Shown piece after piece: positions 25,245 through 33,996 of a stretch of 64,000 nucleotides of DNA (position 1 is the first letter of the stretch; each line of letters starts with the position of its first letter). A model generated the notes under the pieces. The model was not told the DNA's origin and ran no database searches. It saw only the letters and a program-made list of their open reading frames with translations. Origin of the DNA: Lactobacillus sp. (GTDB taxonomy: Bacteria > Bacillota > Bacilli > Lactobacillales > Lactobacillaceae); NCBI GenBank assembly GCA_022484695.1, contig JAKVKU010000011.1:50116-114115 (forward strand), read 5' to 3'. A program made the translations under genes and the position numbers.

Positions 25245-26438
25245 ATGTCAAAGATTTTAGCAATTAATGCCGGTAGTTCAACCCTGAAATGGAAATTATT
25301 TACAATGCCTGAAGAACAAGTTATTGCTGAGGGTATGGTTGATCGTCTGGGCCTTTCTGATTCAGTTTTTTCTGTTAAGTTTAATGGCAAGAAGACCAAG
25401 GAAATCGGTGATATTCCAACGCAAGAAATTGCCGTTAATAAATTAATGGGTACTTTAACAGATTTGAAGATCATCAAAGATTTCTCAGAAATTGATGGGG
25501 TTGGACATCGGGTTGTTGCTGGTGGTGAATTCTTCAAAACTTCTGCCGTCGTTACACCAGAGAACTTAGTTAAAATCAAAGAACTAGCAGAATATGCACC
25601 TTTGCATAACCCTGCTGAAGCTCGGGGTATTGAAGCTTTTTCTAAGATTTTACCAGGGGTCCCAGAAATTGCCGTTTTCGATACATCTTTCCATACGACA
25701 ATGCCTGAAGAAAACTTCTTGTACAGTATTCCTATGGAATATTATAAGAAATATGGTGCCCGTAAATACGGTGCCCATGGGACTAGTCATCGTTATGTTT
25801 CTAACCGGGCTGCCGAAATTTTGGATGTTCCTTTGGCTTCTCAAAAAATGATCACTTTGCACATGGGCAGTGGTGTTTCGGTGACAGCTATTAAAGATGG
25901 CAAGTCACTAGACACATCTATGGGCTTTACCCCACTGGCTGGGGTGACGATGAGTACCCGCTCTGGGGATATCGATGCTTCATTAGTGGCTTACTTGATG
26001 CAAAAACTGAGCATTGATGATCCAGAAGATATGATCAAGATTTTAAACGAAAAATCTGGCTTACTAGGTATTTCCGGTTTATCCCCAGACATGCGGGATC
26101 TGGAAAACAGCATTGATACCCGGCCGGAATCTAAACTGGCCATCGATATTTTTGTAAATCGGATGGTTAAATATATTGGCTCTTATGTGGCCATCATGGG
26201 TGGTTTGGACACCTTGGTCTTCACAGCTGGTATGGGTGAAGGCGATAAATTGATGCGGGCACGGATCGTTAACAAGTTAAGCTTCTTAGGGGCTAAAATT
26301 GATAACGAACGTAACGATGTCATGGCCAAAGAACGGATTATTTCAGCAGACGATTCTAAAGTTAAGGTGCTATTAGTACCAACGAACGAAGAATTGATGA
26401 TTGCTCGGGATACTGTGGAATTAGGTAAAATTAAATAA
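25245..26438 (+). CDS. ackA: Acetate kinase
   Basis: 397 residues from ATG 25245 after AAAGGGG; the frame is open further upstream into the preceding gene but that extension is not part of the protein. MSKILAINAGSSTLKWKLF is the phosphate-binding PHOSPHATE1 motif; HRVVAGGEFF, HNPAE, FDTSFH, YGAHGTSH and GMGEG segments all match AckA. It interconverts acetyl phosphate plus ADP and acetate plus ATP, the energy-yielding end of the phosphoketolase or Pta pathway. Terminator downstream. Confidence 0.97.
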   Translation: MSKILAINAGSSTLKWKLFTMPEEQVIAEGMVDRLGLSDSVFSVKFNGKKTKEIGDIPTQEIAVNKLMGTLTDLKIIKDFSEIDGVGHRVVAGGEFFKTSAVVTPENLVKIKELAEYAPLHNPAEARGIEAFSKILPGVPEIAVFDTSFHTTMPEENFLYSIPMEYYKKYGARKYGAHGTSHRYVSNRAAEILDVPLASQKMITLHMGSGVSVTAIKDGKSLDTSMGFTPLAGVTMSTRSGDIDASLVAYLMQKLSIDDPEDMIKILNEKSGLLGISGLSPDMRDLENSIDTRPESKLAIDIFVNRMVKYIGSYVAIMGGLDTLVFTAGMGEGDKLMRARIVNKLSFLGAKIDNERNDVMAKERIISADDSKVKVLLVPTNEELMIARDTVELGKIK

Positions 26439-26451
26439 GTCAAATTTTATG

Positions 26452-26493
26452 CACGCAATTTCTGGATGTTAACGGGAATTGCGTGCTTTTTTG
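26452..26493 (+). terminator. ackA terminator
   Basis: GCACGCAATT-16 nt-AATTGCGTGC followed by TTTTTT. Confidence 0.88.
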
Positions 26494-26664
26494 TTGCTAT
26501 TTCCTGAAAGTGAGCTGAACTCTTTTTAAACTGAATAAGATTCATCTGAAGTGAATCCTTATTATAGCAAGGATAAGGCCGAATGGCAGAAGCAAATGAC
26601 TGTAAATATTAATGAAATTAATGTAAGCTTATTAACGGTTAACATTTAAGATGGGATGATTTAG

Positions 26665-27138
26665 ATGAGTTTGATGAGTATTGTGTACCTAACTTTGAGC
26701 GTGTTATTAATTGTGGCTTTGATCTTTGATTGGCGCATGGTAAAAATAAGCACAAAAATTAATTGGTGGCGTGTTGGGATTTGTCTTTTGTTGGCGGCAA
26801 TCGCTGCCTATAGTGCCAAAGTTTTGACCACCGACGCCGCGGGTATTACCAGTAGCATTTTTATTGCTGTTTTCTTCTTTATTTTTGCGCTGTGGCGCAG
26901 TGGTTTAAGTTCTCGGGGGATTGTGGGCAGCATTCGTTCTTTGAAGCCCTACAATTTGGTGTCTCAAGTTGAATTGGCAGCTATTAACGATCAACAGACC
27001 CGGGCAATCTTTCACTTTGGCACCGTCCAAACGCAAAAATTAATATTAAATGCTGATCTGACAACGGTCGAAACTTTTTTGCGGCAGACGCCAGTCAAAT
27101 CAGTTCAAGTTGAACCCAAAACGGAGGCAGATAAATGA
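26665..27138 (+). CDS. Small membrane protein of unknown function
   Basis: 157 residues. Three hydrophobic segments (about 3-21, 33-51, 61-77) are followed by a soluble C-terminal half from residue 85 (LKPYNLVSQVELAAINDQQTRAIFHFGTVQTQKLIL). I do not recognise the family. Its stop overlaps the start of the amino-acid permease by 4 bp (ATGA), so the two are translationally coupled and may work together. The 170-bp region before it holds GATTCA-7 nt-TGAATC at 26539-26557, a possible operator or small hairpin, but no clear promoter. Confidence 0.75.
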   Translation: MSLMSIVYLTLSVLLIVALIFDWRMVKISTKINWWRVGICLLLAAIAAYSAKVLTTDAAGITSSIFIAVFFFIFALWRSGLSSRGIVGSIRSLKPYNLVSQVELAAINDQQTRAIFHFGTVQTQKLILNADLTTVETFLRQTPVKSVQVEPKTEADK

Positions 27139-28520
27139 TCCAGCACAAAGACGAACCCGAACTAGAACGTAATTTAAAGAACAGACATGTTCAACTGATT
27201 GCCATTGGGGGCACCATTGGTACAGGATTATTTCTGGGTTCAGGCAAAGCGATTCATTATGCTGGGCCGTCCATTATTTTAGCTTATTTCATAACTGGGG
27301 TTGTCTGTTTTTTCTTAATGCGGGCCTTAGGTGAGCTATTATTATCCAATTTAAAGTACCACTCTTATGTGGAATTCATCCGGGAATATTTAGGTGAAAC
27401 GGCCGGTTTTGTGGCTGGTTGGACGTATTGGTTTTGTTGGGTGGCCATTGCCATGTCGGAAATTACCGCAGTGGGGGTCTACATTCGTTATTGGTTTCCC
27501 AATGTTCCCCAGTGGTTACCTGGCTTATGTTTATTAGGTATTTTATTAGCCTTAAACTTGATCACGGTGGCAGCCTTTGGTGAAACTGAATTTTGGTTTG
27601 CCCTGGTTAAAATTGTTGCCATCCTCTTATTGATCACAGTGGGTCTATTTATGATCTTCACACATTACAAAACCAGCGTAGGGCATGCTGAGTTTAGCAA
27701 TATTGTGGATTATGGTGGCTTCTTTCCCCAAGGTATCAAAGGTTTCTTATTCTCATTTCAAATGGTTGTCTTTAGCTTTGTGGGGGTGGAGTTGGTTGGT
27801 TTAACGGCTTCAGAAACCAAAGATCCTGAGACCGTTTTGCCTAAAGCAATCAATAGTATTCCCATTCGAATTATTTTATTTTATGTTGGGGCGCTATTTG
27901 TCATTATCTCAATTTTTCCCTGGAATCGGGTATTACCTGATCAAAGTCCCTTTGTCTTAGTATTTGAAAACGTCGGGATCCGGGCTGCCGCTGATATTAT
28001 CAACTTTGTGGTCATCACCGCGGCGGCGTCGGCTTGCAATAGTTCCATATTTTCCACGGGTCGGATGCTTTTTTCATTGACTTATGATACGCGGTCAACA
28101 ATTCTAAAACCCCTTGGTCGCTTATCTCGCCAACATGTCCCGGCAACTGCGTTGAATTTCTCGGCCATTGTTATTGCTTTTGCGGTATTATTAAATATTA
28201 TTATTCCAGAATCAGTTTTCACGTTTATTACCAGTATTGCCACCACGAGTTTCTTGTTTATTTGGGGCAGCATTATCGTGACCCACATGCGCTATCGCCG
28301 CACAAAAGCCGCCCAGCACAGTTTGTTTAAAGCACCATTGTTTCCCTGGACGGATGTATTAGTGCTATTGTTTTTAACCGGTGTTTTAATTGTGTTGTTG
28401 ATAAATCGTGATACGATCCCGGCAACAATCGCCTCGTTGACCTGGTTGGTATTGATGGCCATTTTGGGTCGGCATCACACCAAAGTCCTTGAAAAAGAGC
28501 AGCTGGAATCTGAAGAATAA
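27135..28520 (+). CDS. Amino-acid permease (APC superfamily, AAT family)
   Basis: 461 residues with twelve predicted membrane segments. The N-terminus LERNLKNRHVQLIAIGGTIGTGLFLGSGKAI is the AAT-family signature including the GGTIGTG loop of the substrate site; ALGELLLSNLKYHSYVEFI and FVGVELVGLTASETKDPE are also typical. It imports an amino acid by proton symport; which one cannot be told, since the closest families include CycA-, LysP- and aromatic-type carriers. Coupled to the preceding small membrane protein by a 4-bp overlap. No obvious terminator before the next gene 77 bp on. Confidence 0.9.
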   Translation: MIQHKDEPELERNLKNRHVQLIAIGGTIGTGLFLGSGKAIHYAGPSIILAYFITGVVCFFLMRALGELLLSNLKYHSYVEFIREYLGETAGFVAGWTYWFCWVAIAMSEITAVGVYIRYWFPNVPQWLPGLCLLGILLALNLITVAAFGETEFWFALVKIVAILLLITVGLFMIFTHYKTSVGHAEFSNIVDYGGFFPQGIKGFLFSFQMVVFSFVGVELVGLTASETKDPETVLPKAINSIPIRIILFYVGALFVIISIFPWNRVLPDQSPFVLVFENVGIRAAADIINFVVITAAASACNSSIFSTGRMLFSLTYDTRSTILKPLGRLSRQHVPATALNFSAIVIAFAVLLNIIIPESVFTFITSIATTSFLFIWGSIIVTHMRYRRTKAAQHSLFKAPLFPWTDVLVLLFLTGVLIVLLINRDTIPATIASLTWLVLMAILGRHHTKVLEKEQLESEE

Positions 28521-28597
28521 CGAATTGGGAGTTTAGACTTTCTTTTTTTTCAAAAATGAATATAATAAGTGGGATAGAAGTTTAAGGAGGTGTTTGC

Positions 28598-28861
28598 TTG
28601 AAAGCTTGGTTAGGCTCCGTGGGTTATAAGAGCGGTTTGACGTTCAATGACTCCAAGGTCGCAGCTGAAAAGGCTCTGCGAACTGATCTCAGTGCAAATA
28701 TTCAAGATACGAATGAACATGAAGACTTCTCCATCAAGCACGTTCCATTTTTAGATGGTATGGAATCTGATAAACCAACTGCTATTCGCGCAGAATTAAT
28801 GTTACACGATACATTAACTGAGACAGTCAAAGAGTTAGAAATTAGCGCTGGCCACAAATAG
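28598..28861 (+). CDS. Small conserved-looking protein of unknown function
   Basis: 87 residues from TTG 28598 behind a strong AAGGAGG, with TATAAT at 28561-28566 and a perfect terminator downstream, so it is a real single-gene unit. No membrane segment, no Cys, slightly acidic: MKAWLGSVGYKSGLTFNDSKVAAEKAL at the start is helix-like, and the C-terminal half (AIRAELMLHDTLTETVKELEI) suggests an alternating beta or helix structure. I do not recognise the family. Confidence 0.75.
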   Translation: MKAWLGSVGYKSGLTFNDSKVAAEKALRTDLSANIQDTNEHEDFSIKHVPFLDGMESDKPTAIRAELMLHDTLTETVKELEISAGHK

Positions 28862-28874
28862 AATTGATACAGAT

Positions 28875-28917
28875 CCGGCCTAAAGATTTGAATACTCAAA
28901 CCTTTAGGCCGGTTTTT
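28875..28917 (+). terminator. Terminator of the 28598 gene
   Basis: CCGGCCTAAAG-16 nt-CTTTAGGCCGG followed by TTTTT. Confidence 0.9.
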
Positions 28918-29155
28918 ATTTATCTTAAGACATAAAATCGTGGATTAAAGGACGCTGGCCAAAAAATTGTGAAGGCTACCAAAAAATTATTCAAAAATCA
29001 AACTAAAAAGACGCTGAAACGTTGGTGTAGCAACAATATTATCATATATAACGTTATTTAATTTTGCTTATTAATGGCAAACTCAAGGTGAAGCCACAAT
29101 GAAGGCTGATGATAAAAGTATTTTCCCGAGAATGCTAAATATTTCCGGGAATTTA

Positions 29156-29184
29156 TTGGTATTTTAGTAAAGCTGTTGTATAAT
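29156..29184 (+). promoter_or_regulatory. Candidate promoter upstream of YheO-like regulator
   Basis: TTGGTA (29156-29161), 17-bp spacer, TATAAT (29179-29184); about 195 nt from the start codon. A nearer extended -10 is at 29292-29300. Confidence 0.55.
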
Positions 29185-29203
29185 GATTGCCGGGTATTGT
29201 TAA

Positions 29204-29224
29204 GTAAATTTATTTTAAATTTAC
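29204..29224. repeat. Perfect inverted repeat, possible operator
   Basis: GTAAATTT (29204-29211), 5-nt spacer, AAATTTAC (29217-29224), located just downstream of the 29156-29184 promoter where a repressor could act. Confidence 0.45.
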
Positions 29225-29384
29225 GTTTTGTAATATTTATTAGTTCATTTTTAGAAAAACCTGTTTTGAGTGGATTTTTTTCGGTTCAATTTGGTATAAT
29301 AATAATTGGTAGAAATGAAAAAACACTTCGAATTGTCAGTCATCGTCAGTAAATAAATCTGTTATTAAGGTTGTGGTTAGTATT

Positions 29385-30086
29385 ATGGATTTAACAATTG
29401 AGCAAAACACTTATTACCAAAATTTGGTTGAGTTCATCAGTATGATTCAAGGTAAAAACAGTGATGTCGTTTTATCTAATCTATCTGAACATGATTTTCC
29501 AATCGAGTTTATTCGTAATGGCAGTATTTTAGACGCTAGAAAAAAAGACAGCACGCCAGATTTTGTGAAAATTCGGATCGATCAAGCAACAGCAACACCA
29601 AACAAACAGTACCATGAACAGTTTAATTTGAAGCACAAGACGTTAAATATTTCAGTTGTCATCTTTGAAGCCGCTGATACGCCTAAGGTCGCTTTAAGTA
29701 TTATTACGGATGTGACCCCATTCATTACAGCACTTCGGGCCAATGCGAATTTGGCTAAACTGTATCAATTGAATACAGATGCTATTGATAATCTCAGCAG
29801 TGATATTTCCATGGCTAGAAGGGGTCAAGCCGACTCAGATTTGAGCTTTTCAGAAAAAATTCACGAAATGGTTCGTGAAAAGATTGACCAGATTGTTTTG
29901 AGCTATGGCATCGATCAAGAAAACTTTAAAGCCCAAGATCGGCGTAATATTGTTTCACAATTATTAGATGAGGGTGTCTTCAATATGAAGTACTCCGTGA
30001 TTGATGTGGCCAAGGCGCTAGAGGTTTCTGAACCAACGATTTATCGCTACATTCAAGAACTCAAAGGTGGCAAATCTGCGTTTTAA
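29385..30086 (+). CDS. YheO-like transcriptional regulator (PAS plus HTH)
   Basis: 233 residues from ATG 29385 (an in-frame GTG lies at 29373). The N-terminal ~120 residues resemble the YheO-type PAS-like sensor domain (LSEHDFPIEFIRNGSIL... LNISVVIFEA), and the C-terminus SQLLDEGVFNMKYSVIDVAKALEVSEPTIYRYIQEL is the HTH of the same family (DauR/YheO). The signal sensed and the targets are unknown. It stands alone between the gene-free region and an efflux operon; the inverted repeats upstream may be its own operator. Confidence 0.85.
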   Translation: MDLTIEQNTYYQNLVEFISMIQGKNSDVVLSNLSEHDFPIEFIRNGSILDARKKDSTPDFVKIRIDQATATPNKQYHEQFNLKHKTLNISVVIFEAADTPKVALSIITDVTPFITALRANANLAKLYQLNTDAIDNLSSDISMARRGQADSDLSFSEKIHEMVREKIDQIVLSYGIDQENFKAQDRRNIVSQLLDEGVFNMKYSVIDVAKALEVSEPTIYRYIQELKGGKSAF

Positions 30087-30104
30087 TCATTTGCTTTAAA
30101 CTAG

Positions 30105-30138
30105 GGGTAGGTTCTCCGATAGGTGAATCTGCCTTTTA
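30105..30138 (+). terminator. Terminator after YheO-like regulator
   Basis: GGTAGGTTC-tccgatagGT-GAATCTGCC (two G-T pairs) followed by TTTT. Confidence 0.6.
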
Positions 30139-30199
30139 TTGTGGCGTCAAAAGCAGCTTAAATGTTTTTTTAAGATATTGGAAAAATTCTGAAAAATGT

Positions 30200-30228
30200 A
30201 TGACAAATAGCTGTGAATACGGTACTCT
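30200..30228 (+). promoter_or_regulatory. Candidate promoter of the ABC efflux operon
   Basis: ATGACA (30200-30205), 17-bp spacer, TACTCT (30223-30228). Confidence 0.45.
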
Positions 30229-30275
30229 TATTGAAAGAGAATTTATTTTAGTCGTAAATATGTGGAGGATACATT

Positions 30276-31373
30276 ATGAAGTCTGTTTTTAAGAAACGTG
30301 GCGTTATTATTGGCTTGGTCGTTGTTGTTGTTATCATTATCGCCGTGATCGGCGTGGTAACAGCCCGCAACAATGCCAATTCAACTGAGTACAAGGTAAC
30401 AACGGTCAAAAAAGATTCACCGCTATTATTGAAAGGCCAAATTGCAGCGGACAATACCGTTGATGTGACCGCTCCATCTGCTGGGACCAGCACTTTAGAA
30501 AGCATCAATGTTCAAGATGGACAACATGTGAGCCAAAATCAAACATTAATGACCTTCCATGATAGCAGTGCTGAAAATCAAGTTTATGAAGCCCAACAGA
30601 GTTTGGCTAAAGCTAATCTAGCGGTTTCCCAAGATCAAGCTAACCTTTCCCAAGCCCAAAGCCAATCAACGGCTGAAGGTGGCGCGGCTGCAGTTCGGCA
30701 AGCTCAAAACCAATTATCCCAAGATCAATTGGCGGTTTCACAAGCACAACAACAAATTAATAACTTACAAAGTAAAGTGACAACGACCGTACGTGCCAGT
30801 ATTTCAGGGACCGTTTCTTTGAATTACAATACGACTTCTGCCACCGGGCTACCAAGTATGCAAATCATCAGTGACGGTCAAATCATTAATGGGACCGTTT
30901 CTGAATATGATTATAGTAAGATTCAAGCCCAAGATGCGGTGAAGGTCTTGCCAATCAGTTCTGATGATAAACTAGATGGGACCGTTGTGACTATTGCCAC
31001 AACCCCACAAAATAGTGGTGTTTCTGGCCAAACTAGTGCTTTAGGCAGCGCCGGTGCAGCAGCTTCTTCTAGCACGGTTTCTAATTATAAATTCACCGTA
31101 CGGATCAACCGCAAATTAATTAACGGCTTTAATGTTCAAATCAAGGTACCACAAGATACAGTTCGCTTATCCGACAGTGCAGTCGTTAAGACTGGCAACA
31201 AGTATTATGTTTACCGGGTCATTAAGAACAAAGCTGTTAAAACCCAAGTACGGGTCCATCAAGACAATGGCATCTATTTCTTAGACAGTGGTTTGAGTGT
31301 GAAAGATAAGATTGTCGCTAACCCGGATAAGGCGCTCAAATCTGGTCAGGAGGTTAGTGCCAGTGCTAATTAA
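30276..31373 (+). CDS. MacA/HlyD-like efflux adaptor protein
   Basis: 365 residues. An N-terminal membrane anchor (about 9-28), then a biotinyl-lipoyl-like half (VDVTAPSAGTSTLESINVQDGQHVSQNQTL), a Gln/Ala-rich coiled-coil hairpin (about 108-165) with heptad character, the second lipoyl half (VRASISGTVSLNYN) and beta-barrel domains. This is the membrane-fusion fold used by Gram-positive MacA/YknX-like proteins. With the next two genes it forms a tripartite ABC exporter of unknown cargo, such as a peptide or antimicrobial. ATG after GGAGG; the ATPase gene overlaps its end by 11 bp. Confidence 0.88.
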   Translation: MKSVFKKRGVIIGLVVVVVIIIAVIGVVTARNNANSTEYKVTTVKKDSPLLLKGQIAADNTVDVTAPSAGTSTLESINVQDGQHVSQNQTLMTFHDSSAENQVYEAQQSLAKANLAVSQDQANLSQAQSQSTAEGGAAAVRQAQNQLSQDQLAVSQAQQQINNLQSKVTTTVRASISGTVSLNYNTTSATGLPSMQIISDGQIINGTVSEYDYSKIQAQDAVKVLPISSDDKLDGTVVTIATTPQNSGVSGQTSALGSAGAAASSSTVSNYKFTVRINRKLINGFNVQIKVPQDTVRLSDSAVVKTGNKYYVYRVIKNKAVKTQVRVHQDNGIYFLDSGLSVKDKIVANPDKALKSGQEVSASAN

Positions 31374-32049
31374 TCTGAAAAATGTGAATAAGTACTACCA
31401 AAATGGCGCCAATAAATTTCACGTTTTGAAGAATATCAATTTGCAGATCAATGCAGGGGAGTTTGTCTCCATCATGGGCCCCTCTGGCGCTGGTAAGACT
31501 TCTTTAATCAACGTGTTAGGTTTTATTGATCACCAGTTTGAAGGCACGTACGAATTTGATGGCCAGGTCTATGAGACTAGCGATGATGCAACACTTTCAC
31601 GATTGCGTAATCAAAGTGTGGGCTTTGTTTTCCAAAATTTTAAGTTGATTGCTAATAACACCATTTTAGAAAATGTTGAACTGCCGTTACTTTACGGGGG
31701 CATGTCTAAAAAAGAAGCCAAGCCAATTGTTGAAAAAGCTTTGGAACGCGTTGGCTTGCCTAATAGTGCCAATAAAATCCCCAATGAATTATCCGGTGGC
31801 CAGCAACAACGGGTGGCCATTGCCCGGGCAATTGTCCATCAACCTAAGTTTATTTTAGCTGATGAGCCTACAGGTGCCTTGGACTCCAAGACAGCTGCGG
31901 ATATTATGGCGATTTTTAAGGAATTAAACCAAGCCGAACATACGACGATTTTAGTGGTTACCCATGATAAGCACGTGGCTGAATATGGTCAACGCCTAGT
32001 CCAAATATTTGATGGGGCAATTACCGATGATAAGCAGGTGAAATCATGA
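31363..32049 (+). CDS. MacB-type ABC transporter ATPase
   Basis: 228 residues from GTG 31363, which has AGGAGG 9 nt upstream; longer in-frame starts would lie deep in the preceding gene. Walker A GPSGAGKTS, signature [14 protein letters not shown], Walker B FILADEPTGALD, and switch His in VVTHDKHVA. The LolD/MacB subgroup pairs with FtsX-type permeases, as here: the permease starts at the ATGA overlap with its stop. Confidence 0.94.
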   Translation: MLINLKNVNKYYQNGANKFHVLKNINLQINAGEFVSIMGPSGAGKTSLINVLGFIDHQFEGTYEFDGQVYETSDDATLSRLRNQSVGFVFQNFKLIANNTILENVELPLLYGGMSKKEAKPIVEKALERVGLPNSANKIPNELSGGQQQRVAIARAIVHQPKFILADEPTGALDSKTAADIMAIFKELNQAEHTTILVVTHDKHVAEYGQRLVQIFDGAITDDKQVKS

Positions 32050-33275
32050 GAATTCAAGAGATTTGGCAGACATCGATTCGTTCGATTTTTAAAAATAAAC
32101 GCCGTAGTATTTTGACCATGTTAGGCATTGTCATCGGTATCGCAGCTGTGGTCACGATTTTGGCCATTGGCCATGGCTTTTCCAAATGGACCACCAGTCA
32201 GTTGACCAATAATGCCAGCGGGGATACCCAGGGTTCAATTTCATTTAGTGCCAGCAACGGTCAAGACGATAGCGATGTGATTTCCAACATCGGCTTTAAC
32301 GACGCTGATGTGCTTTTAGCCCAGGGTGTTACCGGGGTCAAAAAAGCCAAAATTGAAAGTAATGCGGATCAAACTATTTTTTCGCAAAGCTATAACTTTA
32401 ATGGCAAAATGCAAAATGAATACATTGGCTTAGTTGCCAAGGATGGCTCCGAAGTGAAGTATGGTCGTGCGCTAAGACCCAGTGACAATCAGATGGGGTT
32501 AACGGTGGCGGTAATCGATAACGATGTGGCCACAAATATTTTTGGCACAGCCAAAGCTGCTTTAGGCCGGGGCATTGATGTTGGTGGTGAATTATATGAA
32601 GTCGTTGGGGTTCGGGCCCCATCTAACTTCTCATTTACCATCAGTGTGTCTGACAGTGATGCTTATAACTATGCCAATATTCAAGTGCCGAAAAAAGCGT
32701 ATCAGGCTTATAATCGTTCGGCCACGACTTCCAGTAACTTAATGAACGTGACCGTGGCTAAGGGGGAGAAAACCTCTAAGGTCTTAAATAACGTGGTGAA
32801 AACGCTGAAAGCTTCCGGGACACAGCGCAATAGCGGGAAATATACCGCCAACGATCCTTCTCAAGCCACGGATGCCATCGGGAATGTCTTAGGTAACATT
32901 ACTACCTTTGTCGCTTGTGTCGCCGGTATTTCCTTGTTTATTGCCGGTGTCGGTGTGATGAATATGATGTACATTTCTGTGGCGGAACGGACCTCTGAAA
33001 TTGGGATTCGCCGAGCAATGGGGGCAACACAGGGCAATATTCGCCTGCAGTTCTTATTGGAAAGTGCTACCTTGACCATCATTGGGGGCTTGATCGGCTA
33101 TATCTTAGGCGTCATCGCCGCTGCTTTAGTCGGCCTCGCCCTACCATTCCCAATTAGCATTGATTTGAGTTCCTTCATATTGGCCTTTGGGGTATCCACG
33201 TTAGTCGGGGTCGTCTTTGGGGTAATGCCGGCGTCAAGTGCAGCTAAGAAAGATTTGATCGATATTATTCGTTAA
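32046..33275 (+). CDS. MacB/FtsX-type ABC transporter permease
   Basis: 409 residues. First membrane segment near 20-42 (SILTMLGIVIGIAAVVTILAIGHG), a ~230-residue extracellular MacB-PCD-like domain, then three C-terminal membrane segments starting near residue 280 with the family motif VAERTSEIGIRRAMGAT in the loop between the first two. The pattern is that of MacB-like mechanotransmission exporters. It overlaps the ATPase gene by 4 bp, confirming one transporter unit. Confidence 0.93.
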   Translation: MRIQEIWQTSIRSIFKNKRRSILTMLGIVIGIAAVVTILAIGHGFSKWTTSQLTNNASGDTQGSISFSASNGQDDSDVISNIGFNDADVLLAQGVTGVKKAKIESNADQTIFSQSYNFNGKMQNEYIGLVAKDGSEVKYGRALRPSDNQMGLTVAVIDNDVATNIFGTAKAALGRGIDVGGELYEVVGVRAPSNFSFTISVSDSDAYNYANIQVPKKAYQAYNRSATTSSNLMNVTVAKGEKTSKVLNNVVKTLKASGTQRNSGKYTANDPSQATDAIGNVLGNITTFVACVAGISLFIAGVGVMNMMYISVAERTSEIGIRRAMGATQGNIRLQFLLESATLTIIGGLIGYILGVIAAALVGLALPFPISIDLSSFILAFGVSTLVGVVFGVMPASSAAKKDLIDIIR

Positions 33276-33294
33276 ACCTTAGGGAGGTAGTAAC

Positions 33295-33870
33295 ATGAAA
33301 AAGTGGCTCGCAAAAGCTAGTGCGGCTGACACAAGAATGGCATTGATTATTTATTACTTATTGGGATTATTAAATGCTTACTTTGTCGTATTTTTATTTC
33401 CGCCCAAGCTTGTTCAAGACGCTATTCAAAAAGCCACTGTGAGCAGTGGCCCCTCGCCTGAGAACTTGATTAAAATCACTTCGGCAGTTTCTAGCATTGT
33501 TGGTTTAATTGCCAGCTTGTTCATTATGGTGTACTTATATTTCTTGTTGTATTACATCGTGCTGTCTTTGACGAAGACGACGGCAGTGAAGGCTACCAAT
33601 AAGTTGGTTAAACGGGGTTTTTATATTAGTTATGCGATTTCTGGTATAGTGAGCTCACTGTTTATGATTATCACAACGCTGATTAATCAAGAAACGCTTG
33701 TTTCTAAGCCAATTGTTATTGCTACTAATGTCATTACAATTGTGATTACCTATAGCTTGATTTATGGTTTTATCAAGTATTTAGCCAAACAACCCAAACA
33801 AGCTGCTTGGGTTGCTGGCATTGGTGCGGTGATTCATGTTATTTATGTCGTTTCGACCCAGCTACTTTAA
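33295..33870 (+). CDS. Four- to five-helix membrane protein, last gene of the efflux operon
   Basis: 191 residues with hydrophobic segments at about 15-38, 62-90, 108-128, 138-160 and 170-190. ATG after GGGAGG, 19 bp after the permease stop, with a terminator after it. I do not recognise a function; the fold could be Yip1-like, but that is only an impression. Position suggests an accessory or immunity role for the exporter. Confidence 0.75.
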   Translation: MKKWLAKASAADTRMALIIYYLLGLLNAYFVVFLFPPKLVQDAIQKATVSSGPSPENLIKITSAVSSIVGLIASLFIMVYLYFLLYYIVLSLTKTTAVKATNKLVKRGFYISYAISGIVSSLFMIITTLINQETLVSKPIVIATNVITIVITYSLIYGFIKYLAKQPKQAAWVAGIGAVIHVIYVVSTQLL

Positions 33871-33887
33871 TATCAGTTTAAAAAAAT

Positions 33888-33912
33888 GTCTACTTTCGGG
33901 TAGGCTTTTTTT
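33888..33912 (+). terminator. Terminator of the efflux operon
   Basis: GTCTAC-tttcgg-GTAGGC (one G-T pair) followed by seven T. Confidence 0.65.
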
Positions 33913-33931
33913 CGTTCTTAAGCCACTGATA

Positions 33932-33961
33932 TTGCCGTAAGTTGAAGTGGTGCGTTATAAT
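33932..33961 (+). promoter_or_regulatory. Promoter of the YibE/F cluster
   Basis: TTGCCG (33932-33937), 18-bp spacer, TATAAT (33956-33961), 35 bp before the start codon. Confidence 0.65.
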
Positions 33962-33996
33962 AGATTAACTCATTTTCCAATGAAAGAAGTCACTTA

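Larger units (their letters stand above)
28920..29384. other. Gene-free AT-rich region with promoter-like and inverted-repeat elements
   Basis: No frame here looks coding. Contents: direct repeat CCAAAAAATT at 28959 and 28979; palindrome ATAACGTTAT at 29048-29057; inverted repeat TTCCCG/CGGGAA (29123-29151); a promoter TTGGTA-17 bp-TATAAT (29156-29184); perfect 8-bp-arm inverted repeat GTAAATTT-attt-AAATTTAC (29204-29224); and a second, extended -10 TGGTATAAT ending at 29300. Together they could form a long regulated leader for the downstream regulator gene or encode a small RNA. Confidence 0.5.

Noticed and set aside
28959..28988. Direct repeat CCAAAAAATT as an attachment or transposon site
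   Set aside because: Too short, AT-rich, and no integrase or transposase nearby.
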